Shown here: piece by piece, positions 43,655-53,952 of the stretch
How positions within the stretch are numbered: the stretch's first letter is position 1
Layout: every line of letters begins with the position of its first letter
The notes under the pieces: generated by a model
Databases searched by the model: none
Told to the model about the DNA's origin: nothing
Seen by the model: only the letters and a program-made list of their open reading frames with translations
Made by a program: the position numbers and the translations under genes
Assembly (NCBI RefSeq): GCF_000337915.1
Contig: NZ_AOJE01000011.1
Location: forward strand, 92,523-156,522
DNA length: 64,000 bases
Source of the DNA: Halorubrum saccharovorum DSM 1137
GTDB lineage: Archaea > Halobacteriota > Halobacteria > Halobacteriales > Haloferacaceae
Direction: 5' to 3'

Positions 43655-44631
43655 TCGTCGGACGACTCGCTACTCCAACCTTCCGGAACGTACTGCTGGA
43701 AGTCGGGGTTCTCCGAGACGGCCTCCGGGAAGAACAGCTGCTCGCCGTTCATCTGGTACTCCGAGATGGACTCCTGGACGCCCGGGCTCGTGATCCACCC
43801 GATGTACGCCATCGCGAGGTCGTAGTTGGCGTTGTCGTGGACCCCGGGGTTGACGGCCATGACTCCGTAGGGGTTCGCGAGGATCTCCGGCCCGTCCTCG
43901 ATGGGGCCCTGGACGAGGATCGTGAGGTCGATCTCCGAGCGCTGGGAGATGAATGTTCCGCGGTCAGAGAGCGTGTATGCGCCCTGCTGGTTCGCGATGT
44001 TCAGCGCCTCGCCCATGCCGGAGCCGGTCTCTTGGTACCAGTCGCCGCCGGGCTCGGTGCCCGCGGCCTCCCAGAGATTGAGTTCCTTCGTGTGCGTGCC
44101 GGAGTTGTCGCCGCGCGAGACGAACGCCGCCTCCGCCTCGGCGATCGTCGTGAGCGCCTCCGTCGCCGAGGACATCCCCTGAATCCCCGCCGGATCGCTT
44201 TCCGGACCCACGATCACGAAGTCGTTGAACATCAGGTCGCGGCGGTTGATCCCGTACCCGTTCCGCATGAACTCGTCCTCAAGTCCGCGGGCGTGGACCA
44301 TCACGATGTCCGAGTCACCGTTGCGGGCCGTCTCCAACGCCGCGCCCGTCCCCTGCGCGACGGCGTCGACGGTGACGCCGTACATCTCCTCGAAGTCCGT
44401 GTGGATCGCGTCGAGGAGCCCGGTGTCGTAGGTGCTCGTCGTCGTCGTGAGCGTCAGGGTCTCGCCGGCGACCCCGATCGACTCGCCGGCGCTCCCGCTT
44501 CCGTCGGTTCCGTTCCCGCCGGTCCCGTCGCCCCCGTCTCCGTTGCCGCTGTCCGTCGACGAACAGCCGGCTGTACTCGCGACCGCCCCGGCGCCCAGCG
44601 CCGCCACGAACTTCCGCCGTTGTATCGGCAT
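43651..44631 (-). CDS. tupA: Tungstate-binding lipoprotein of the ABC transporter
   Basis: A 326-residue substrate-binding protein. Tat signal [10 protein letters not shown] with lipobox TAGC (Cys23), so anchored outside. The mature part carries TupA-like motifs: [46 protein letters not shown] and [15 protein letters not shown]. TupA binds tungstate with high selectivity; molybdate cannot be excluded. The start MPIQRRK was taken and lies within a large inverted repeat. Confidence 0.92.
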   Translation of the reverse strand: MPIQRRKFVAALGAGAVASTAGCSSTDSGNGDGGDGTGGNGTDGSGSAGESIGVAGETLTLTTTTSTYDTGLLDAIHTDFEEMYGVTVDAVAQGTGAALETARNGDSDIVMVHARGLEDEFMRNGYGINRRDLMFNDFVIVGPESDPAGIQGMSSATEALTTIAEAEAAFVSRGDNSGTHTKELNLWEAAGTEPGGDWYQETGSGMGEALNIANQQGAYTLSDRGTFISQRSEIDLTILVQGPIEDGPEILANPYGVMAVNPGVHDNANYDLAMAYIGWITSPGVQESISEYQMNGEQLFFPEAVSENPDFQQYVPEGWSSESSDE

Positions 44632-44640
44632 AGATACAAC
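44618..44640. promoter_or_regulatory. ModE-box-like inverted repeat over the tupA start codon
   Basis: On the plus strand CGTTGTAT (44618-44625), an 8-bp gap and ATACAAC (44634-44640); the GTTGTATC/GATACAAC arms match perfectly. The form CGTTGTAT-N8-ATACAAC recalls the bacterial ModE box. A second palindrome, CCGATATCGG (44647-44656), and a TATA-like tract on the minus strand lie next to it. The divergent gene encodes a ModE-like regulator with TOBE domain. Confidence 0.6.
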
Positions 44641-44762
44641 CGGGGACCGATATCGGATATAGCTTTTGTCCCGCGCCTCGGCCCTCCGGACCGGTCGGTT
44701 CCCCCGCCTCGTGGCGGGCACCGGCCGAAAGCGCCAACACGCCCGAGTTCCTCCGCCCGGAT

Positions 44763-45527
44763 ATGGACGAGACGGCGGACCGCAGCGGTACCGGCGCCAG
44801 GGGCCGCGGCCGAGCCGCGCTCATCGAGGACGGCGTCGAGTTCGACGGGCGCGACGCCGCGCTTCTGCGCGCGGTCCACGAGGCGGGGTCGGTCGCGGGG
44901 GCGGCCGCGGAGCTGGGTCGCTCCCGCGCTCGGGCCCTCTCGCGGATCGAGGCGCTGGAGGACGCGTTCGGGACTCTCGTCGAGCGTCAGCGCGGCGGTT
45001 CCGGCGGCGGCGGGAGTCGGCTCTCGGCGGGCGGCCGCGCCCTCCTCGACCGGTACGACCGCCTCCAGGCCGTGCTCGCCGCGACCGCGCGGGTTCCGGA
45101 GACGGTGCTCGACGGAACGGTCGCGGGCGTCGACGGCGAGCTGGCCGACGTCGACACCGCGATCGGACGGGTGCGCGGGCTCCACGACGGGACGGGCGTC
45201 AGCGACGGGACGGACGAATCCGAGGCCGGCGGCGTGGCCCCCGGTGACGCCGTGCAGGTGCGGATCGGCGCGGACGCGGTGACGGTTTATCGGGGCGACG
45301 AGGCGGTCGACCCGGACGCGACGAGCGCCCGCAACCGCCGGCGCGGCGTGGTCGTCGGCGTCGACGCCGGCGAGACGGTGTCGACGGTCCGGGTCGCGGT
45401 GGGAGAGACGGAGGATGCGGTCTTCCGGGTGTTGATCACGGCGGAAAGCGCCGCGCGGTTGGACCTGGACACGGGCGACGAGGTGGCGATCCGGTGGAAG
45501 GCGACCGCGACGCGGCTGGTGGGCTAG
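44763..45527 (+). CDS. ModE-like regulator with TOBE domain
   Basis: A 254-residue predicted molybdate/tungstate-responsive regulator. Residues 28-95 form a LysR/ModE winged helix ([34 protein letters not shown]). The C-terminus (about 160-254) holds TOBE-type motifs ([37 protein letters not shown]), which bind oxyanions. Divergent from tupABC with a 131-bp shared promoter region; probably controls that operon. Confidence 0.88.
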   Translation: MDETADRSGTGARGRGRAALIEDGVEFDGRDAALLRAVHEAGSVAGAAAELGRSRARALSRIEALEDAFGTLVERQRGGSGGGGSRLSAGGRALLDRYDRLQAVLAATARVPETVLDGTVAGVDGELADVDTAIGRVRGLHDGTGVSDGTDESEAGGVAPGDAVQVRIGADAVTVYRGDEAVDPDATSARNRRRGVVVGVDAGETVSTVRVAVGETEDAVFRVLITAESAARLDLDTGDEVAIRWKATATRLVG

Positions 45528-45566
45528 TCGCCCGGCTGTCGTGTCGGCGCCCGATCGCCGCTGGGG

Positions 45567-45866
45567 TCAGTAGGTCGGGCGGTAGTCGTCACAGATGTCG
45601 GCCAGGAAGGCCTCGTGAACGGTCGCGACGTGTTTGCTGGCGGTGGACCAGTGATCGCGGGTCCTTCGGATCCGTTTGACCTCCTCGATGTGCCGGACGA
45701 CGGCGTCACAGCTGACGGGGTAGGTGTTGAGCACGTGGTCGAGCTGGGCCACGAGGAGGTTCCGTTCGTCGTCGCCCGTCCGTTGGCCCGACTCGGCGTC
45801 CGCGAGACGGATCGCCGTCTCCTCTATCGCCTCGATCTCGCGATCGAACTCCGCCGAGTACTCCAT
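45567..45866 (-). CDS. Small helical protein, unknown function
   Basis: A 99-residue mostly helical protein (MEYSAEFDREIEAIEETAIR). It holds a middle region NLLVAQLDHVLNTYPVSCDA and an Arg-rich stretch KRIRRTRDHWS. No motif recognised. It lies between the TOBE regulator and infB on the minus strand, 90 bp downstream of infB and possibly co-transcribed with it. Confidence 0.65.
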   Translation of the reverse strand: MEYSAEFDREIEAIEETAIRLADAESGQRTGDDERNLLVAQLDHVLNTYPVSCDAVVRHIEEVKRIRRTRDHWSTASKHVATVHEAFLADICDDYRPTY

Positions 45867-45955
45867 ACGCGACCGCAAGCCCTCCGGGATAATCGGGCTT
45901 CCGCCCGCGCCGGGTGGACGGAGTTCGAACGGAGCCGCGTCGTCGGTTCGAGGAC

Positions 45956-47749
<1,794 letters not shown>

Positions 47750-47969
47750 CAGTGATCGCCCCGAAAAGGTCGGTTGTCTACCGTTCCGCCCGGACGTCAG
47801 TTAAGCCTTTCAAAACGCGTCCGCCCGGATCGAGTGGACGAGGGCGTCCGAGGCCGTCGCGTCTCGCCGCGTCTCGCCGCGCCGGCCGGGGTCGTCGCGC
47901 CCCGAACCCGTCTGTCGCCCGTCCGACGCCCCCGTGGAGTTTAAGACCGTTGCCCGGGACCGTGCGAAC

Positions 47970-48215
47970 ATGGTCGACATCCTCGCGGAGAACCTCTCCG
48001 GGAAGGCGGTGATGAGCGCGGACGGAACCGAACTCGGGGACCTCTACAACATCACGATGGACCTCAAGTCGGGCGAGCTCTCCGACCTCCTCGTGAGCCC
48101 CCACGAGCACCTCAGCCCGGAGCGCTCGGGCTTCGACATCGACGAGATGGGCCGTCTGAAAGTGCCGGTTGCGAACGTGCAGGCGGTGAAAGACTACATC
48201 GTCGTCGCCCGCTGA
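47970..48215 (+). CDS. PRC-barrel domain protein
   Basis: An 81-residue PRC-barrel: ILAENLSGKAVMSADGTELG, then DLYNITMDLKSGELSDLLVS. The archaeal family is small and often next to RNA or division genes. The ATG at 47970 is used. It overlaps nob1 by one base (TGATG), hinting at a role with ribosome maturation. Inference from position. Confidence 0.92.
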   Translation: MVDILAENLSGKAVMSADGTELGDLYNITMDLKSGELSDLLVSPHEHLSPERSGFDIDEMGRLKVPVANVQAVKDYIVVAR

Positions 48216-48673
48216 TGGAAGTCCTCGACACATCGGCGTTCATCCACGAGTACACCACCGACGACGACGTGGTCTCGGTGCCCGAAGTCCACGAAGAGCT
48301 CACCGGCGAGGGAGCGCTCCGCTTCGACGCGATGGAGGGTTCCGGGATGACGATCCACGTCCCGGCCCCGGAGGTCCTCGACAACGTGCGCCGCGCCGCA
48401 CGCGGCTCCGGGGACGCCGCGGAGCTGTCCGACACCGACACCCGCCTGATCGCCACCGCGTTGGAGCTGAGCGCGACGCTCGTCACCGACGACTACGCGA
48501 TGCAGAACGTCGCCGAGCGGCTCGATATCACGGTCGAAGCGATCGCGCGCGACGGGATCACCGAGGAGCGCGAGTGGAAGTTCCAGTGCGTCGGCTGCAA
48601 CCGCACCTTCGACGAGAACAAGGAGCGGTGTCCGATCTGCGGCAGCGACCTGACGCGGAAGAACCCGGCGTGA
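48215..48673 (+). CDS. nob1: Nob1 endonuclease (PIN domain, zinc ribbon)
   Basis: A 152-residue protein. The PIN nuclease domain has its first Asp in VLDTSAFIHE, more acidic residues in SDTDTRLIATA, and LVTDDYAMQN. The C-terminal zinc ribbon is CVGCNRTFDE followed by CPICGSDL. Nob1 trims the 3' end of 16S rRNA. Confidence 0.95.
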   Translation: MEVLDTSAFIHEYTTDDDVVSVPEVHEELTGEGALRFDAMEGSGMTIHVPAPEVLDNVRRAARGSGDAAELSDTDTRLIATALELSATLVTDDYAMQNVAERLDITVEAIARDGITEEREWKFQCVGCNRTFDENKERCPICGSDLTRKNPA

Positions 48674-48994
48674 GCGATTGAACGGGCGTCCCGCCGACGT
48701 CTGACAGCGATCGGACTGATCGGAGCCGAGAGCGGCCGAGTCGTTGCGTTCTGTCGTCCGTTCTGTCTGATATGTTTTAAAAGATCGGTAATATTTAAAT
48801 GTGACATACGCAACTGTAAGGGGGCGTTCGGCGTGGTCGGGACGGATGGACGGCACACGCCGACGCCCGCGACGCGTGCCGACGCCGCGTCGATACGCAC
48901 CGCGCGAGGTGAACCGTCCGAACGATCGCACACGAGGTGAACCGTCCGAACGAACGACTGCGCGGCCGTCGCTGCACACAGAGAGGACAAGACC
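48674..48994. other. 321-bp gap: promoter, leader and direct repeats before the tail-tube gene
   Basis: No gene is supported on either strand. An AT-rich TATA-like AATATTTAAA lies at 48790-48799. If it is used, the next gene would have a leader of about 170 bases, unusual in an organism with mainly leaderless mRNA. The 21-mer CGAGGTGAACCGTCCGAACGA minus one base is repeated: copies occupy 48905-48925 and 48933-48953, 28 bp apart. A regulatory RNA or attachment site is possible but not shown. Confidence 0.5.
48905..48953. repeat. Two 21-bp direct repeats, 28-bp period
   Basis: Identical copies begin at 48905 and 48933, starting CGAGGTGAACCGTCC. They sit in the region between the predicted TATA box and the tail-tube-like gene. 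Confidence 0.85.
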
Positions 48995-49567
48995 ATGCTA
49001 CCGACCATCGGACGGCGAACAGTGCTGCAAACGATCGGCGTCGCCGGTGCGCTGGGCCTCGCGTCCAGCGCGGCGGAGGCGGAGACGGAGGCGACCGCCG
49101 ACGCCGCCGCGCTGAGCCGACACGACGCGCTGCGGACCGACCGGTTCGAAGTCGAGTTCGACGGCGAGGCGGTGTCCGGCTGGCAGACCGTCACCATCCC
49201 GGGTCGCTCCACGGAACAGGATGAGTACCGCGAGGGCAACGACGCCGACTACGAGAAGAAGGTCTGGGGACAGACGACGTTCGACGACCTCGAGATGGAG
49301 CGGGGGATCCAGCGCGAGGACGTCAACCGCCTCTACGACTGGCACGAAGCGGTCAGAGCGGGGAAGGCCGACGAGGGGCGGAAGGAGATCGCGGTTAAAC
49401 TGCTCGACGGGCGAGGCGGGAATCCGGAGCCGCTCCTCGAGTGGCGGTTCGAGGGGGCCTGGATCAAGGAGTACAGCCCGCCTGAACTCGACGCGAGCGC
49501 CGACGGGGACATGGCGACCGAATCGGTCACGGTCGCGTTCGACAAGATGACCCGGAAAGAGGTCTGA
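48995..49567 (+). CDS. Phage tail-tube-like (T4 gp19 family) protein with a Tat signal
   Basis: A 190-residue protein. Residues 1-29 are a twin-arginine signal (GRRTVLQTIGVAGALG, Arg7-Arg8) with an AxA cleavage site after about residue 29. The mature part fits the T4 gp19/eCIS tube family: TDRFEVEFDGEAVSGWQTV, YREGNDADYEKKVWGQTTF, RLYDWHEAVRAGK, the W-rich RFEGAWIKEYSPPE and the end TESVTVAFDKM. Tube proteins normally assemble in the cytoplasm; a secretion signal is out of place. No sheath, baseplate or spike gene is near. Homology is judged by eye. Confidence 0.75.
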   Translation: MLPTIGRRTVLQTIGVAGALGLASSAAEAETEATADAAALSRHDALRTDRFEVEFDGEAVSGWQTVTIPGRSTEQDEYREGNDADYEKKVWGQTTFDDLEMERGIQREDVNRLYDWHEAVRAGKADEGRKEIAVKLLDGRGGNPEPLLEWRFEGAWIKEYSPPELDASADGDMATESVTVAFDKMTRKEV

Positions 49568-49618
49568 GCCCTCGTCCGGGGGGAGCGGCGCGCCGGTCTC
49601 GTCCGCGTCGCTCCGCGA

Positions 49619-50602
49619 TCAGTCAGTCGACGCCTCGTCCGCGTCGCTCCGTCGCGAGTCGGTCTCGATCTCGACCGCCCCCGGACCGCTGTCCTCGCCG
49701 GGGACGGCGTCCCGGAGCGCCCCGGCGTCGACGGCGGGCAGCCGGTCGCGGAGCCGCCCCGCGACGGCCCGGGCCTCCACGATCTCGACCTCGGCGACCG
49801 CCCGGACGAGCGCGACCGCCCGATCCGCTCTGTCCCGGCGCCACGACTCCTCGCGAGACTGATACGTGCGGATAGCGCGGAGGAACTCCACTTCGGAGAA
49901 CTCGGGCCAGTACGGCGCACAGAAGTAGACGGCCGCCTCGTTGCCGTTGGCGTGCCACGGCAGGAAGTTCGAGGTGCGCTCGTCGCCGCCGGTCCGGACG
50001 ATGAGGTCGACGTCGCGTACCGGGCGGTCGTACAGCCGGTCCTCGACGGTCCCGACGTCAACGTCGGCGGGGTCGAGGTCTCCCGCGTCGACGTCGCGAG
50101 CGATGGCCGTCGCCGCGTCGAGCAGCTCCGTCCGCCCGCCGTACGCCAGCGCGACGTTCAGCGTGAACCGGTCGTTGTCCGCGGTGCGACGCTCCGCGTA
50201 GTCCACCGCGTCGCGAACCCGCCCCGGGAGGCGGTCGATGTCGCCGATCGCGCGGACGCGGACCCCCTGATCGTGGACGCGGTCGGCGTCGGCGAACTCG
50301 CGGAGCTTGCCTTCCAACAGGTCGAACAGCGGCTCTAACTCCTCGTCCGGGCGCTCGAAGTTCTCGGTCGAGAAGGCGTACAGCGTCAGCTCCGCGACGC
50401 CCAGGTCCGCGCACCAGTCGAGCACGCGCTCGGTGGTGGCGGCCCCGGCTCGATGGCCGTCGGGCGCGTCGTCGCCATGCTCGCGGGCGTACCGCCGGTT
50501 CCCGTCCTGAATGATCGCGACGTGCGTCGGCACGTCTTCGATCTCGCGGCGGAGGTGCCGGCGGTACGCGCGTTCGGCGAGGTCGCGGAGGCGATCCAAC
50601 AT
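49619..50602 (-). CDS. uppS: Polyprenyl diphosphate synthase (cis-prenyltransferase)
   Basis: A 327-residue enzyme. The diphosphate-binding motif is IIQDGNRRYAREHG (Met is usual where Gln stands). STENFERP and the C-terminal RTGGDERTSNFLPW are hallmark regions. It makes the long lipid carrier for glycosylation (dolichol type). The final 50 residues are an extra acidic tail. Confidence 0.94.
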   Translation of the reverse strand: MLDRLRDLAERAYRRHLRREIEDVPTHVAIIQDGNRRYAREHGDDAPDGHRAGAATTERVLDWCADLGVAELTLYAFSTENFERPDEELEPLFDLLEGKLREFADADRVHDQGVRVRAIGDIDRLPGRVRDAVDYAERRTADNDRFTLNVALAYGGRTELLDAATAIARDVDAGDLDPADVDVGTVEDRLYDRPVRDVDLIVRTGGDERTSNFLPWHANGNEAAVYFCAPYWPEFSEVEFLRAIRTYQSREESWRRDRADRAVALVRAVAEVEIVEARAVAGRLRDRLPAVDAGALRDAVPGEDSGPGAVEIETDSRRSDADEASTD

Positions 50603-50666
50603 ACGTGTCGACCGACACGACCGAGGGGTATGTACTTTTATCCTCTGGCGGACCGATCCGCCGCCG

Positions 50667-51035
50667 ATGGACGCCGCCTACGTCTTCCGCGTCGAGTTCC
50701 GTCTCGATCCCGAGGGCGCCGCCGTCGACCCGGATCGGTTCGAGGCGACGATGGAGATCCCGGCGGAGAAGCCGGAAACCGACGGCTGGCTGTTCTTCCG
50801 CGACCGGCTCTGGCGCGGCGATATCGGCGACGCCCCCTCGTTCCGGCGCCTCGCGAGCGACCGGCTCGGCGTCGAGGTCGTCGCCGCTGACTTCCGCGAG
50901 CTCCGGACCGACCGCGAACACCTCGACGCGCTGGAGTCGGCGATAGCCGCGGACCTCGACCGGTTCAACGCCGACTCGGTCGACGAGGTTCTGCACAAGT
51001 ACCTCGGGTCGTCGATCCACCTGCGGGGGGAGTGA
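50667..51035 (+). CDS. LWR-salt protein (haloarchaea-restricted family)
   Basis: A 122-residue protein with the name-giving LWR in FFRDRLWRGDIGD. It begins MDAAYVFRVEFRLD. The family is known to me only from haloarchaea and has no assigned function. The start was chosen where the frame leaves the divergent uppS. It lies 64 bp from uppS. Confidence 0.75.
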   Translation: MDAAYVFRVEFRLDPEGAAVDPDRFEATMEIPAEKPETDGWLFFRDRLWRGDIGDAPSFRRLASDRLGVEVVAADFRELRTDREHLDALESAIAADLDRFNADSVDEVLHKYLGSSIHLRGE

Positions 51036-51094
51036 CCGGCTCGGAACCGCGCCCCCACAACGCACTTATCGCCCGACTGCCTACGGTCGGTCCC

Positions 51095-51748
51095 ATGGTC
51101 GTCGCCGACTACGACTTCCACCTGTTCGACCTCGACGGGACGCTCGTCGACGCGGAGTGGTCGTACACCCGCGGCGTCTTCGACCGCGTCGGCGACCGGC
51201 TCGGCCGCCCCTTCTCCGACCGGGAGGCGTACGTCCTCTGGCACGGGCTCGGCGGCGCCCGCGGCGACACCCTCCGGGAGTTCGGAGTCGACCCCGACGC
51301 ATTCTGGCCGGCGTTCCACGCCGAGGAGGATCCCGTCGCTCGCGCGGAGGCGACGTATCTCCACGACGACGCGGCCCGGCTGCTCGACCGCGTCGACGAC
51401 GCCGGCGGCCCGACCGGGCTCGTCACCCACTGTCAGCGGTTCCTCGCCGAGCCCGTGCTCGACCGGCTCGACCTCGGCGACCGGTTCGACGCGGTGGTCT
51501 GCTGTACCGACGAGACAGGCTGGAAACCCGACCCGGACCCCATCGAACTGGCGATGGCGGACCTCGGCGTCGACCCTCGGAGCGACCGCGGCTACTACGT
51601 CGGCGACGGCGAAAGCGACGTGGGCGCCGCGTGGAACGCGGGGCTCGACGCGGTCCACGTCGAGCGAGTGGGCCACGAGGACCGCGGGCGATGCGTGCTC
51701 GGCGACCGGCGCGTCAGCCGACTCGACGAACTGTTCGGGCCGACCTGA
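51095..51748 (+). CDS. HAD family hydrolase (phosphatase-like)
   Basis: A 217-residue HAD phosphatase of the beta-phosphoglucomutase/Gph group. Motif I FDLDGTLVDAEW, motif II GLVTHCQRF, motif III KPDPDPIE, motif IV YVGDGESDVGAAWNAG. Substrate unknown. The start MVVADYDFHLFD was preferred to an upstream start that overlaps the LWR gene. Confidence 0.92.
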   Translation: MVVADYDFHLFDLDGTLVDAEWSYTRGVFDRVGDRLGRPFSDREAYVLWHGLGGARGDTLREFGVDPDAFWPAFHAEEDPVARAEATYLHDDAARLLDRVDDAGGPTGLVTHCQRFLAEPVLDRLDLGDRFDAVVCCTDETGWKPDPDPIELAMADLGVDPRSDRGYYVGDGESDVGAAWNAGLDAVHVERVGHEDRGRCVLGDRRVSRLDELFGPT

Positions 51749-51766
51749 GAGGCCCGCCGTCGATCA

Positions 51767-51901
51767 CTACGACCCGGCGGCACCCCGAACGCGCTCCTTG
51801 CCGCACTTCGCACAGCGCTCCACGACCTCGTTCGGATCGACGACCACCGCCCGTCGCTCGTACCGGTGTCGACAGACCAGACGTTCGATCGTCTCGTGCA
51901 T
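51767..51901 (-). CDS. Tiny zinc-binding-like protein (44 residues)
   Basis: Translated from the minus strand: it begins MHETIERLVCRHRYERRAVV and contains a CxH pair (Cys10, His12) and a CxxC pair (CAKC), which could bind zinc. It has coding-like composition and a clean ATG. The AT-rich upstream region could hold its promoter. Haloarchaea have many such micro-proteins. Confidence 0.55.
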   Translation of the reverse strand: MHETIERLVCRHRYERRAVVVDPNEVVERCAKCGKERVRGAAGS

Positions 51902-52126
51902 ATCGAAACGACAGACGCTTGTGACTGATTAAAGTTCCGTACACACATGTTTATACACATAATACGCATCAATCGGCCAGAATAACCGAGGGTAAATAGA
52001 TATTCGAGGGCAAAAGGCCGAGAGAACAAAACATGTTGTCTCTTCGGAAGAGGGCAATCTCGCACCCAGATCGCGTCCGTCACCCGCGACCGAAACGGTC
52101 GTGAGGCGCCGGGCGGAACCGGACGT

Positions 52127-52507
52127 ATGACGAAGTGGCTCCACAGCGGCCGCCGCCGCGACCTGTGCGCGCTGCTGTACGACGCCGGCGAGCTGCGGGC
52201 GCAGTCGCTGAAGAGCCGGCTCGAATCGCACTACGACGAGCGGATCGACCCGCAGTCTTTCTACGCCACGCTGACCTCGCTCGTGGAGTCGGGATTCCTC
52301 GATCGGCGGACCGAGGGGCTCGCCGACGTGTACGCGCTCACCGACGCCGGCGAGCGCGCCCTCCTCGATCACTACGAGTGGCTCTCGGAACGGATCGGCG
52401 GCGGAGCCCCCGACGAACCGCCGGCCGGCGGCGTCAGCGACGGCGAAACCGCCGGCGTCAGCGACGGCGAGACCGCCGGCACCGGCGGTCCGAACCTCAA
52501 GGATTAA
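52127..52507 (+). CDS. PadR-family regulator
   Basis: A 126-residue winged-helix protein: SFYATLTSLVESGFLDRRTEG is the recognition region, followed by the wing YALTDAGERALLDHYEWL. The final 35 residues hold an SDGETAG repeat. It precedes nikR by 25 bp, so both may respond to metal or stress; inference. Confidence 0.87.
   Translation: MTKWLHSGRRRDLCALLYDAGELRAQSLKSRLESHYDERIDPQSFYATLTSLVESGFLDRRTEGLADVYALTDAGERALLDHYEWLSERIGGGAPDEPPAGGVSDGETAGVSDGETAGTGGPNLKD
52430..52477 (+). repeat. 24-bp tandem repeat in the PadR 3' end
   Basis: GGCGTCAGCGACGGCG and the following eight bases occur twice with one base change, encoding Ser-Asp-Gly-Glu-Thr-Ala-Gly repeats. Confidence 0.85.
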
Positions 52508-52532
52508 CAAGATCGGTGCCTTCAGTTAATAC

Positions 52533-52994
52533 ATGACGGTCGTCAGCGTCTCGATGCCGGAGGAGCTGTTGGAGCGGATCGACGGGTTCGCCGACGAACA
52601 CGGCTACACCGGGCGTAGCGAGGTCGTCCGCGAGGCCTCTCGGAACCTCCTCGGCGAGTTCGAGGACGCGAAGTTGGAGGACAGAGACCTGATGGCGGTG
52701 GTGACCGTGCTCTTCGACTACGAGACCACGAGCGTCGAGGAGCGGATGATGCGGCTCCGCCACGAACACGAGGGGCTCGTCGCCTCCAACTTCCACAACC
52801 ATATCGGTTCGCGGTACTGCATGGAGCTATTCGTGCTAGAAGGGCGCTTAGCGGACATCTCGACGTTCGTCGGAAAGGTCCGCGCGACGAAGGACACGCT
52901 CACCGTCGACTACAGCGTGACGCCGGTCGACGAGTTCGGCGCCGACGGCGACCACGCGGGCGACAACGGTCACGGCCACGGCCACGACGACTGA
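52533..52994 (+). CDS. nikR: Nickel-responsive regulator NikR
   Basis: A 153-residue ribbon-helix-helix repressor. The N-terminal strand is [15 protein letters not shown]. Nickel ligands match E. coli NikR shifted by one: His77 (or His79), His88, His90 and Cys96 in [13 protein letters not shown] His-rich tail (NGHGHGHDD) may bind more metal. No nickel transporter is adjacent in the window. Confidence 0.93.
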   Translation: MTVVSVSMPEELLERIDGFADEHGYTGRSEVVREASRNLLGEFEDAKLEDRDLMAVVTVLFDYETTSVEERMMRLRHEHEGLVASNFHNHIGSRYCMELFVLEGRLADISTFVGKVRATKDTLTVDYSVTPVDEFGADGDHAGDNGHGHGHDD

Positions 52995-53014
52995 GCGGAG
53001 CGGCGCGGGCTTTT

Positions 53015-53944
53015 TCAGCCGCCTCCGCGATCGGCCGTCCCGTCGACCAGGACGCCGACGAACGGCACCGCGAACCCGACGACGTAACCGGCGAGGTGCG
53101 CGAACACGTTGCTGCCGAACGGGACGAGCACCAGCGACCCGATCACGCCGGCGGCCGCGACGCTCGCACCGGTGACGTACAGGAGCTCGCGCTCCGGAGC
53201 CAGATCGAGCTCCGCCACCCGCGGGCGGCCGACCGCGGCGTACAGACCGACCGCGGCGACGACCGCCCCGACCGCGAACAGCGACCCCACGGCGGGCAGC
53301 GGGGGGAAGTAGCCGGCGCCGCTCGGCGCGAAGTACGCGACCGCGAGCGACGCGAAGACGGCGACGACCGACCACCGCGGGTCGACGCCGGGCGGACCCC
53401 CGCTTCGGCTCCGACCGCTTTCCGCCGCCAGCGCGGCGAACCAGACGGCGACGAGGTAGCCGAGGAGCGCGCTGTTCACGTCCGAGAAGCCGGCTGTCGG
53501 CGCGTCGGTCAGGCCGCCGAGCGCGACGACGGTCGCCCAGGCGGAGACGAGCGGGACGACCGCGAGGTAGACCGCGACCGAGCCGAGGAGCCGTCGCCGC
53601 CAGCCGGCGACGACCGAGAGGGGGTACGCGACCGCGACGAGCAGCCAGTAGTTGACGACGTTGTCGGCGAGGTGGACCGTGTCGGCGTGGACGAAGCTCG
53701 ACGCGAACGCGGTCCACAGCGCCCACCGGCTCTCGAACACCCCCTCGGTCGCGAGCGAGAAGCTCCACGCCTCGACGCCGGGAAGCAGGTTCACGCCGAC
53801 GAGCAGCGCCGGTAGCGGGAGGGCGACGAGCCCTAACTCCGACGGTGGCCGCGACCGGACCGCGGCGAGGACGGACGCGAGCAGGCCGCGGAGGGTGGGC
53901 GAGTCCGAGTCGGGGGGAGCCTGCCTCCCGGCGTCGGCCGACAT
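53015..53944 (-). CDS. Rhomboid-family intramembrane serine protease
   Basis: A 309-residue membrane protein with about seven helices. Core rhomboid residues are visible: HLADN (His91, Asn95), the serine motif GFSDVNSALLGY (Ser154) and the catalytic histidine in HLAGYVVGF (His283). The motif is GxSD instead of GxSG, but Ser and His remain. Its ATG is 8 bp from the stop of the cdc48 gene on the same strand, so they are surely one transcript. A linked role in membrane protein quality control is inference. Confidence 0.88.
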   Translation of the reverse strand: MSADAGRQAPPDSDSPTLRGLLASVLAAVRSRPPSELGLVALPLPALLVGVNLLPGVEAWSFSLATEGVFESRWALWTAFASSFVHADTVHLADNVVNYWLLVAVAYPLSVVAGWRRRLLGSVAVYLAVVPLVSAWATVVALGGLTDAPTAGFSDVNSALLGYLVAVWFAALAAESGRSRSGGPPGVDPRWSVVAVFASLAVAYFAPSGAGYFPPLPAVGSLFAVGAVVAAVGLYAAVGRPRVAELDLAPERELLYVTGASVAAAGVIGSLVLVPFGSNVFAHLAGYVVGFAVPFVGVLVDGTADRGGG

Positions 53945-53952
53945 CTTCCCCC

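Noticed and set aside
44647-44656. CCGATATCGG as a stand-alone operator
   Set aside because: A 10-bp palindrome alone is weak evidence; kept only as part of the tupA control region.
48194-48979. Minus-strand frame covering the gap before the tail-tube gene and nob1
   Set aside because: It is antisense to nob1, has no motif and poor composition.
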